The translations under genes and the position numbers were made by a program. A DNA stretch of 15,264 nt from Desulfobacterales bacterium. Lineage in GTDB: Bacteria > Desulfobacterota > Desulfobacteria > Desulfobacterales > 4be13. Shown here piece after piece: positions 4,609 to 11,277 of this stretch. The notes under the pieces were generated by a model, which saw only the letters and a program-made list of their open reading frames with translations, was not told the origin of the DNA and searched no databases. Location of the stretch: NCBI GenBank assembly GCA_029940115.1, contig JAOZRQ010000115.1, forward strand, positions 1 to 15,264. Reading direction: 5' to 3'. How positions within the stretch are numbered: position 1 is the stretch's first letter; each line of letters starts with the position of its first letter.

Positions 4609-5928
4609 TTATAGAGGGATCACCGAAACGGCCTCACCTTTGTTCAATCCCTCTGTGTTCATCCCGATTTCGATGAGCCCATCCGCGTGGATCATGGTGT
4701 TGATCAGGCCGGACTTGCCGAGCACCGGCTCCGCCCATAGCGTTCCTTGGTTTTCAATCAGCCGGACGCGGATGTAATCCACCCGTCCCTGTGCCGAGGA
4801 GAGGTTTCTGATCAGCCGGGCCGGGATTCTGAATCTCCTTTTCTGCCTCAGCCCGCTGATATGCTCGACAAAGGGGCGGACAATCATCGAAAAGACAATC
4901 ATAGCCGAAACCACATGTCCGGGCAAGCCCCAAAATGCCTTGTCTTGAATTTTTGCCAAGATCGTCGGTTTTCCAGGGCTGATGGAGATGCCGTGGACAA
5001 GGATTTCCGAATCTGGAAGGGCTGAAAGGACCTCAATGGTGAAATCACGGGTTCCCACAGAGCTTCCCCCTGAAATCAGCACCATGTCCGACTGCTCAAG
5101 GGCTTGGGAGCAGGTGTTGAAAAGCGTCTCATAATCATCCTGAATGATTCCGAAAGAGATGGGGATGGCCCCGGCCGCGCTTGCCAGTTCTGACAGGGTA
5201 TGGGTGTTGATGTCCCGAATCTCTCCCGATTTCGGGATGGCATCCACCGGCACGACCTCATCCCCGGTGGAGATGATCCCAATGACTGGTCTTTTGTAAA
5301 CCTGAACCCGCTCTCTGCCGAACGCGGCGGCAAGGCCGGTCTCCTGCGGCCTGAACCTTTGTCCCGGGGAGAGGATGACCGCTCCCTTTTCAAAATCCTC
5401 TCCGATTTCGAGAACATGCTGTCCAGGCGCGACACTTCGATAGACTTCGATGGTGGTCTCATCCAGGACATCAGCATGTTCGATCATCATCACACTGTCT
5501 GATCCCGCAGGAAGCATCCCGCCGGTGGGTATCTTGGCGGCCTCCCCCGGACCAATGGAGAATTCGGGAATTTCCCCCATGAGCACGATCCCCTTGACGG
5601 TCAGGTACGCGGGATTCCCCTCGGACGCGCCAAAGGTGGACGCGGCCTGAAGCGCATAGCCGTCCATGGTGGATCGGGCAAAATCCGGAAGATCAACATC
5701 CGAAAGGATATCAGTCGCCAGCACTCTGCCGGCGGTGTCAGACAAAGCGACAGTCTCTCTTCCAATCCGTGGAAACTCGGATGCATGTTGAAGGACTTGC
5801 GCGGGCTCTGTCACGTTAAAGAATGGGCGGTGCTGAGAAAAGGAACTTTTCCCAGCACCGACCCGGAATCCACCGACATCTGAAAATTTATGGCCGGGTA
5901 CTTGCATAGCTCTGTTCCATGAAAACAT
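4609..5928 (-). CDS. moeA: MoeA-family molybdopterin molybdenumtransferase
   Basis: MoeA inserts molybdate (or tungstate) into adenylated molybdopterin to make the active cofactor. Family marks present (numbered from 5928) are FFNV at 36-39, LPDFARSTMDGYAL at 80-93, a STGDE loop at 220-224, GEIRDINTHTL at 235-245, SGGSSVG at 286-292, SPGKPT at 318-322, GLPGHVVSA at 334-342, and a C-terminal beta domain. GLPGHVV replaces the usual GLPGNPV, seen in some paralogues. The normal family start lies just before FFNV, but no ATG is there. The frame instead runs upstream through a hairpin repeat (5820-5903) to ATGs at 5907 and 5928, giving an extra 28-35 residues. Neither ATG has a clear ribosome site. 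The upstream gene ends 7 bp before 5928, so coupling is possible. Confidence 0.9.
   Translation of the reverse strand: MFSWNRAMQVPGHKFSDVGGFRVGAGKSSFSQHRPFFNVTEPAQVLQHASEFPRIGRETVALSDTAGRVLATDILSDVDLPDFARSTMDGYALQAASTFGASEGNPAYLTVKGIVLMGEIPEFSIGPGEAAKIPTGGMLPAGSDSVMMIEHADVLDETTIEVYRSVAPGQHVLEIGEDFEKGAVILSPGQRFRPQETGLAAAFGRERVQVYKRPVIGIISTGDEVVPVDAIPKSGEIRDINTHTLSELASAAGAIPISFGIIQDDYETLFNTCSQALEQSDMVLISGGSSVGTRDFTIEVLSALPDSEILVHGISISPGKPTILAKIQDKAFWGLPGHVVSAMIVFSMIVRPFVEHISGLRQKRRFRIPARLIRNLSSAQGRVDYIRVRLIENQGTLWAEPVLGKSGLINTMIHADGLIEIGMNTEGLNKGEAVSVIPL
5820..5903. repeat. Hairpin repeat element fused to the 5' end of moeA
   Basis: Read on the minus strand from 5903, the element begins AAGTACCCGGCCATAAATTT, continues through GGTGGATTCCGGGTC, and ends in a hairpin (5829-5859) with 14-bp arms, one mismatch and loop GAA. 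The same arrangement, with different stem bases, is found at 6525-6605 on the plus strand. Here it supplies the apparent N-terminal codons of MoeA. Confidence 0.75.
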
Positions 5929-5935
5929 CAGTCTG

Positions 5936-6484
5936 TCATTGTTTCACATCAGGATTCTCATTTCCGTTTCTCAGTTGCTGAAACTGCTGAAACGGAATAT
6001 GCCCGTCATTTACCATTTCTCTGACAACTGTCCGCTCCTTTTCAACATCGAATATCAGATACGAGCCGAGAATCCTTCCCCACCATACCTGCATATACAG
6101 CAACTTCTCATTAATCCACCTCACCTTCATTCCGTAATTGTTGTGATCCTCAAAGCGGATATTCATGAGGTAGTCACGCTCATTGAATATGCTGATGTTT
6201 GTTGACCAAGGCGGGGGTTTCATATAATTCGGACGATGGACGGCAAACCAGTATGCCTTGTTTGGTGACAAAACCTTTTTTCCCGTGTTTTCCGTAAGAA
6301 TGTCATGGGAAATCAAAATGCGCTTCTCATAATGCTTATAAAATTCGGAATGAAACCTTCTCGGTTCGGACCATTTGTCCGGCCGAGTGTGCCATGTGCC
6401 ATGATCCTTTTGAGACGGATGAGCCGCTGACGATGTCAAAAAGACGTATATCAAGAGTGTTGCAAGCATTCTGTTTATATTCAT
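5936..6484 (-). CDS. Exported hypothetical protein
   Basis: A 182-residue protein starting at ATG 6484, chosen because it begins a signal peptide (MNINRMLATLLIYVFLTSSA, cleavage near SAA-HPS). A GTG at 6520 would add 12 polar residues and has no ribosome site. The mature protein is rich in aromatic and charged residues: WHTRPDKWSEPRRFHSEFYKHYEKRI, PNKAYWFAVHRPNY, and a conserved-looking end RWINEKLLYMQVWWGRILGS-YLIFDVEKE-HIPFQQFQQ. I have seen this tail in uncharacterised periplasmic proteins but know no function. It lies 7 bp upstream of the longest moeA start. A functional link with molybdenum cofactor is unproven. Confidence 0.75.
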   Translation of the reverse strand: MNINRMLATLLIYVFLTSSAAHPSQKDHGTWHTRPDKWSEPRRFHSEFYKHYEKRILISHDILTENTGKKVLSPNKAYWFAVHRPNYMKPPPWSTNISIFNERDYLMNIRFEDHNNYGMKVRWINEKLLYMQVWWGRILGSYLIFDVEKERTVVREMVNDGHIPFQQFQQLRNGNENPDVKQ

Positions 6485-6524
6485 GCAGAAGCCACTTCGT
6501 TCAGTTATGAGCAACTTCACTGGA

Positions 6525-6659
6525 AAGATAAAGGCCAGAAATTTTCAGGCACGGTGGATTCCGGGTCAGGCTGAAAAAAGTCCCTTTTTTCAGCCTGCCC
6601 GGAATGACAGATTGGGTTGCCATGACAGGAAATCCCGAAAAACTTTTGGATAGATACTT
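6525..6659. repeat. Small inverted-repeat element (about 135 bp) with central hairpin
   Basis: The left end (6525-6548, containing GGCCAGAAATTTTCAG) and the right end (6636-6659, reverse complement AAGTATCTATCCAAAAGTTT) are related to the AAGTACCCGGCC ends at 2378, 2547 and 5903. The interior shares GGTGGATTCCGGGTC with the moeA-linked copy. It forms a 22-bp stem with one bulged base and loop TCC (6558-6605). No gene lies in 6485-6689. Confidence 0.7.
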
Positions 6660-6667
6660 ATGACTGG

Positions 6668-6692
6668 CTTACAGTTTACAGCTTACAGCTTA
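6668..6692. repeat. Heptamer array (CTTACAG)3.6
   Basis: Units CTTACAG, TTTACAG, CTTACAG and CTTA in a row. The transporter fragment's TAA stop (6690-6692) lies inside the last partial unit, so the array begins exactly at the 3' end of that frame. Confidence 0.85.
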
Positions 6693-7076
6693 ACTGATGA
6701 TCCCGACCACCGCGCCGGTCATGCTGGTGGCAAGGGTTCCGGCCACGATGGCGCGGAAACCGAGGGACACGATCTCACCCTGCCTTTCCGGAGCCATGCT
6801 CCCCATGCCGCCGATCATGATGCCGAGACTTCCCGGGTTCGCGAATCCACACAGGGCATAGGTCATGATCATCAGGCTTCTCGGGGCCAACGCGTCCTTG
6901 GGAAGATGGGCCATGTCCAAGTATGCGATGAATTCGTTGAGGATGGTCTTGGTGCCCATGAGCGCGCCGGCTGTCGGCGCATCCTCCCAAGGGACTCCCA
7001 TGAGCCAGACCATCGGTGCCATGAGCCATCCGAAAAATGAGAAGACAGCCAGTCCCAAGATGCTTTGAACGATCAT
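6690..7076 (-). pseudogene. C-terminal fragment of a CNT (NupC-type) nucleoside transporter
   Basis: 128 residues matching only the last third of the roughly 400-residue concentrative nucleoside transporter family, which imports nucleosides with Na+ or H+. Diagnostic segments are GVPWEDAPTAGALMGTKTIL with NEFIAYLDMA, then LAPRSLMIMTYALCGFANPG with GIMIGGMGSMAPER, and a final membrane helix. The N-terminal two thirds, including the first substrate-binding half, is missing. The frame opens with ATG 7076 only 3 bp after the stop of the truncated ATPase. Because the lost parts face each other, one deletion or recombination joining the two genes is the simplest explanation. Confidence 0.85.
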
Positions 7077-7079
7077 TTT

Positions 7080-7837
7080 TCACCGATGAAACCGTGTGGG
7101 GGAGAGAATCAATTGCCCCAGGAGGGCGACAATCTGCTGCACACCTGACCCCAGGAGATCAAGAGGCTCACGCACATTCCCCCTGTCAAAAACCAGATCA
7201 GCCTTGTTGTTCGGACGATCAAACGCGGTATGAAACACCCCTTGGCCCAGAATGTCCTCAAACTGTCTCATTGCTTCCACAAACAATTCCCACCGGCGCA
7301 CCATTCTCGCATCCCTTGATTCTTTCGCATCAAAGAGCGCGTCCCGCAATTGCTGGGGGACGATATGCAGACCCGGCGGTGTCCTGTCTTCAAGCATCAG
7401 ACGGCGATTCGTGCCAATGAGCGCAAATCGGTTGTCCAAACAAAACTTGCCATCGTGAGTCATTTCAACCGCAATCTGTTGCTCTCCGCCGCGCGTTGGC
7501 CGGACGGATATCGCAAGTCTGCTTTGGGGATCGGATTGATCTGCGCTGTTGCATATGCATCGGATGTCTATCGGCATCGGATTGAGAAAATCAAAGATCT
7601 CAGCAACAGAATATCCCCATTTTTCGGCAAAATCATCTGCTGAAAAAATATGTTCGCCAGCAGGCGCGTTTTCTGAAAGGAACGCCTCGGCTCGAAAATA
7701 CAAATCCATTGCCTGCAACACATTCGACTTGCCGACATTGTTTGGCCCGTGAATCACATTGATGCGGCCTAGGGGCCGAATACGATTTTCTCGGTCAGAT
7801 TCTTGAAGCCGCGGACCTCAAATGACTTTAATCGCAC
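7080..7837 (-). pseudogene. AAA-family ATPase (RecF/OLD-like, AAA_15 type), frameshifted and truncated
   Basis: The likely start is GTG 7837, 8 bases after GGAG, giving VRLKSFEVRGFKNLTEKIVFGP. A stop (TAG) then interrupts the frame. One extra base in the GGGG run at 7772-7775 would continue as LGRINVIHGPNNVGKSNVLQ, with Walker A GPNNVGKS, exactly as in intact relatives. The rest reads cleanly to residue about 252 (SGVQQIVALLGQLILSPTRFHR) and stops where the Walker B and signature regions should begin. Relatives are often 400 or more residues long and act in DNA repair, phage defence or as lone ATPases. This copy cannot hydrolyse ATP normally. It lies directly upstream of the transporter fragment. 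Confidence 0.85.
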
Positions 7838-7967
7838 GATGGTATCTCCAGTTTGCAGTTCGCGTTTCATCTCGTCCCCACGCTTCGCGTCACTGCCATT
7901 AAGAGCGGGACGCCCTGACAGTTCCGCGTGGACATCCGGGAAGGACCCGGCACCCGATTCCGGAGGT

Positions 7968-8172
7968 GGGACGTTTCTAACGGATTTTGTGGTTGCATGT
8001 GATTTCAGACAGTCACGATCTTGGATGCCAGCCTGGGGACATCCCCACAAGCCGCGGATGGACGCGGATGAGCCCCGGCACAGGCCATCCGCGTTCATCC
8101 GCGTTCATCTGCGGATCACAATTCCCAGCCCGTGTCGGAGACCACAAAAACCGTTAGAACCAGGGACGTTTC
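7968..8172. repeat. Inverted-repeat element flanked by 10-bp direct repeats, with nested GCGGATG core
   Basis: Arms 7975-7993 and 8141-8159 are inverted copies with 18 of 19 bases matching (TTCTAACGGATTTTGTGGT). The element is bounded by two copies of GGGACGTTTC (7968-7977 and 8163-8172), as expected from a target duplication. Inside it, 8052-8114 holds CGCGGATGGACGCGGATG units and their inverse, the same core as at 2434-2487. The rest of the gap 7838-8591 holds only repeats and a degenerate AGTTTGCAGTTCGCG segment near 7850; I see no gene in it. Confidence 0.7.
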
Positions 8173-8265
8173 ACATCCCGATCCAGAGAAAACCGGAGAC
8201 GCTGCCAATTTTTTTGGGCGTTCAAACAAATAAGGCAGAACCAATGGCCCTGCCTTCCCATTTTT

Positions 8266-8464
8266 CTGATTATAACGGATTTAGGGGAAGCCTGTGCCCG
8301 TTCATGTTCATGAGTAACGGGCACGAGCATGTTCACGTTCACGGGCACGAGCATGTTCACGTTCACGGGCACGAGCTATGTTCACGGGCACGAGCATGTT
8401 CACGGGCTACGTTCACGAGCATTCACGGACCGAACGCGGCCTCCCCGGAAAGCGTTATAATCAG
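8266..8464. mobile_element. Hexamer-array element, copy B (complete, with flanking direct repeats)
   Basis: A 199-bp element. The left end CTGATTATAACGG...GGGGAAGCC (8266-8292) and the right end (8438-8464, reverse complement CTGATTATAACGC...GGGGAGGCC) share their first 12 bases and the GGGGA-GCC tail. Exact CATTTTT copies abut both ends (8259-8265 and 8465-8471). The interior is GTTCAC hexamers organised into a higher-order unit: GGGCACGAGCATGTTCAC plus GTTCAC, 24 bp, twice exactly (8319-8366), then two shorter variants. Confidence 0.8.
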
Positions 8465-8511
8465 CATTTTTTCAAGAACCCGGCCATACTGAGCAGATCA
8501 CGCCAGCTGTC

Positions 8512-8571
8512 ATTCCTGCGAAAGCAGGAATCCACATCACAACTGACGAAAAGTGGATCCCCGCTTTCGCA
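8512..8571. repeat. Small dispersed hairpin of the ATTCCTGC-GAAA-GCAGGAAT type
   Basis: Perfect 8-bp arms close a GAAA tetraloop (8512-8531). A related half, GTGGATCCCCGCTTTCGC, follows on the right. This GTCATTCC...GGAATCCA hairpin is a common intergenic repeat type in bacteria. It lies about 20 bp beyond the 3' end of the repeat-protein gene ending at 8592 and could end its transcript. Confidence 0.6.
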
Positions 8572-8591
8572 GAAAAAGTGGCACATCGCGT

Positions 8592-11111
8592 TTATTTTCC
8601 GGACAGGGTCTGAAGGTTCAGAATCACATCTTTCAATGTCACCCTTCTGTCACCGTCAGCGTCACCGGGAACGCAACCGAGGGAGACGAAGATCGCATGG
8701 ATGTCGTGGTTGGCGTTTATGTTCTCAAAGGTGTAGGTCTCCACCGGCCCCATTGAGACATCGTCCACCACCACATCCTCCACCTCATAGCCTGAAGCCA
8801 GAAACAGGGTGAATGTCTTGGACGCGCCGGCGGCCACAGTGACCTCTCCAGGCGGGCTGACACTCCCGCCGAACCCCTCTGTGGTGGCGGTTATGACATA
8901 TCTGGGGGCCCCCACGCTCTTGAAACTCACATAGATGATGTGCGCGGCACTGACATTCCTGAAGGTGTAAGTCGCGACCGCGCCCATCGACTTCCCATCC
9001 ACGATCACATCCTCCACCTCATATCCCGTGGCCATCAGCATGGTGAAGGTCTTGTCCTGACCCGCGGTCACCATGACATCCCCTGAGGGGGAGATGCCGC
9101 CGTTGCTCCCGATCACCGCGGCGGTGATCTTATGCTGGGTGATCCCGCCGCTCGCAAACGTCACATGGATGGCATACTCCTTGGTGACAGAGAGGAAGGT
9201 GTAAGTCGTCACCGCACCGACCGACGTCCCATCCACCTTGACATCGGCCACCACATACCCGCTGTCAGGAACCATGTTGAAAGTTTTTGACGTGCCCTCA
9301 TCCACCACAACACCGCCTGATGGATGAATGATGCCGTTGCTCCCTGATGAGGCGGTGATCGTGTATTGTTTGCCGGTGCTCACCTTGAAGGTGACATGGA
9401 TCGTGTGGTTTGAACTGACAGAGGGGAACGCGTGGGTGGTCACCGCGCCCACGGACGCATCATCCACCACCACATTCTCCACCACATATCCGGTGTCCGG
9501 TGTCATGGTGAATGTCTTTGTCTCCCCCTCATTCACCGAAACCGGGCCTATGGGGCTGATGCTTCCGTTGCCTCCCGCGGAGGCCGTGATCGTATGGGTG
9601 GCCCCGCCGATGAGTGTGAACGTCACGCGGATGATGGCGTTGTCAGAGACCGATGAAAAGGTGTAGGCCTCCTGCGCGCCGATGGGGATGCTGTTCACCG
9701 TGACATCCGCGACCACATACCCGTCATTCGGAGTCATCGTGAAGGTCTGGGACGCCCCCTCTGTCACCGTGACCGTCCCGGAGGGACTGATCTTTCCATT
9801 CGCTTCTGCCGAGGCAACGAGGTAATACTGAGTCCCTGAGACCTCTTTGAAGGTGGCCCGGATAATGTAGTCTTTTGAGACTGAGGAGATGGTGTGGGAA
9901 GTCTGCGCGCCCACAGAAGTCCCGCCAACGGTGACATCCTCCACCACATATCCCGAATCGGGGATCATGGTGAAGGTGTGGCTCTCCCCCTCGGTCACCG
10001 TGATCGTGCCCGGAGGATCAATGCTCCCGTTGGCCCCTGGCAAGAACACCAGCGTGTACTTCGCTCCTGTGGCAGGTTTGAAGGTGGCCTGAATCTCCCG
10101 GTCAGAGGTCACATTGGAAAAGGTGTAGGATGTCTGTGCGCCTACTGAAGTGCTGCCATCCACCGTCACATCATCCACCACATGTCCGTCATCCGGTATC
10201 ATGGTGAATTTCGGAGAATCATCGCCGTCATCCACCAAGACAGGGCCGGATGGGCTGATGCTGCCGCCTGTCCCTTCCACTGACGCGGTGATGGCATGCT
10301 GAACCGAACCCTCTTCAAACGTGACCTCGATTGAGCGGTCAGAGGTCACATTGGCAAACGTGTAGGATGTCTGTGCGCCCACTGAACTCCCATCCACCGT
10401 CACATCCGCGACCACATATCCGTCATCAGGCGTCATGGTGAATTTCGGAGAATCGCCGTCATCCACCAAGGCAGGGCCGGACGGGCTGATGTTGCCGCCA
10501 GTCCCTGCGGACGCGGTGATGGTATGTTCGACCGGAGCCAGTTTGAACGTCGCGCTGATGGTGCGATTCGCTGTGACATTGCTGAAGGTGTAACTAATCT
10601 TCGCTCCTTGGGAATCGTTGTCAACCTTCACATCATCCACCACATATCCGTCATCAGGCATCATGGTGAACTTTTTGGACCCGCCGTCATCCACCAAGAC
10701 GTCACCCAAGAGACTCATCGTTCCGTTGGCCCCCGCGGATGCCGTTATCGTATGCTGGGTCACTGCCACCTTGAAATAGATGTATAAGTTCATCGACGGG
10801 CCATAGGGACCCCGTTCGGCTGTGAAGATGTAAGTTGTCACCGCGTCCACTGAATCCGTGTCTGACGACACTCGGTCCACCATGTATCCTTCATCAGGAA
10901 TCATGGTCAACGTCACTTCCGTACCCTCCGGAATATCGTGCATTGATTGTGAGGGCAAGGTTTCTTGGCCCATCACCACAGTTCCGCTTCCATTCACTCT
11001 GACGACGACCTGAATGTCCTCGGCAAACGCAGAACCCGCCCAGAGGAGCCCCATTCCCATGATCAGCACGGGAAAAACGGAATTTGAAAAACTCTTTTTG
11101 CACTTGAACAT
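8592..11111 (-). CDS. Secreted protein with ten InlB-like (Flg_new) repeats and a dockerin-like C-terminal loop
   Basis: An 839-residue protein. The ATG at 11111 lies 6 bases after AAGGGGG; the ATG immediately before it is also possible. The signal peptide is about 30 residues (VFPVLIMGMGLLWAGSAFA). Ten tandem repeats of 75-78 residues follow, the first divergent. Each follows the plan HTITASAGxNGxISPSG-V-EG-FTMxPDxGYVVxDVxVDG-SVGA-TYTFxNV-I-ATF, the divergent InlB B-repeat beta fold found in surface and adhesive proteins. The last 28 residues contain GDADGDRRVTLKDVILNLQTL, one EF-hand/dockerin-type calcium loop often found at the end of such proteins. A likely role is a secreted or surface-attached adhesion or matrix protein. 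No cell-wall or PEP-CTERM anchor is visible, so the attachment mode is unknown. Confidence 0.92.
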   Translation of the reverse strand: MFKCKKSFSNSVFPVLIMGMGLLWAGSAFAEDIQVVVRVNGSGTVVMGQETLPSQSMHDIPEGTEVTLTMIPDEGYMVDRVSSDTDSVDAVTTYIFTAERGPYGPSMNLYIYFKVAVTQHTITASAGANGTMSLLGDVLVDDGGSKKFTMMPDDGYVVDDVKVDNDSQGAKISYTFSNVTANRTISATFKLAPVEHTITASAGTGGNISPSGPALVDDGDSPKFTMTPDDGYVVADVTVDGSSVGAQTSYTFANVTSDRSIEVTFEEGSVQHAITASVEGTGGSISPSGPVLVDDGDDSPKFTMIPDDGHVVDDVTVDGSTSVGAQTSYTFSNVTSDREIQATFKPATGAKYTLVFLPGANGSIDPPGTITVTEGESHTFTMIPDSGYVVEDVTVGGTSVGAQTSHTISSVSKDYIIRATFKEVSGTQYYLVASAEANGKISPSGTVTVTEGASQTFTMTPNDGYVVADVTVNSIPIGAQEAYTFSSVSDNAIIRVTFTLIGGATHTITASAGGNGSISPIGPVSVNEGETKTFTMTPDTGYVVENVVVDDASVGAVTTHAFPSVSSNHTIHVTFKVSTGKQYTITASSGSNGIIHPSGGVVVDEGTSKTFNMVPDSGYVVADVKVDGTSVGAVTTYTFLSVTKEYAIHVTFASGGITQHKITAAVIGSNGGISPSGDVMVTAGQDKTFTMLMATGYEVEDVIVDGKSMGAVATYTFRNVSAAHIIYVSFKSVGAPRYVITATTEGFGGSVSPPGEVTVAAGASKTFTLFLASGYEVEDVVVDDVSMGPVETYTFENINANHDIHAIFVSLGCVPGDADGDRRVTLKDVILNLQTLSGK

Positions 11112-11140
11112 CATTTACCCCCTTTCTTGTCAGTTGCATG

Positions 11141-11243
11141 TTGCCAGTTGCGTGCCAACAAAGCCCACAACTTTCCAGCGGCAATGTCTTGGGCAACATT
11201 TCGGATCCTTTCTTGCCAGTTGCGTGCCAACAAAGCCCACAAC
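11141..11243. repeat. 31-bp perfect direct repeat upstream of the InlB-like gene
   Basis: TTGCCAGTTGCGTGCCAACA plus 11 more bases occurs at 11141-11171 and again at 11213-11243. The first copy is preceded by degenerate 7-bp units (CAGTTGC, ATGTTGC, CAGTTGC; 11131-11151). It fills most of the short gap between the coiled-coil gene and the InlB-like gene, so the promoter of the latter should lie in or near it. No clear -35/-10 pair was found. Confidence 0.8.
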
Positions 11244-11277
11244 CGACAAGCCACCCGCCAACCTGAAACGGACATCA

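Noticed and set aside
4562..4777. Plus-strand frame with a VHVHVHVHVH tract
   Set aside because: It is the translation of the GTTCAC array followed by antisense of moeA, with no ribosome site or family resemblance.
7871..8098. N-terminal part of a minus-strand frame upstream of the ATPase
   Set aside because: It is a translation of the GCGGATG repeats (NADGLCRGSSASIRG). The ATPase proper starts near the GTG at 7837.
8301..8430. Hexamer arrays as a CRISPR array
   Set aside because: Units are 6-24 bp with no unique spacers, no leader and no cas genes. The copies sit between inverted ends instead.
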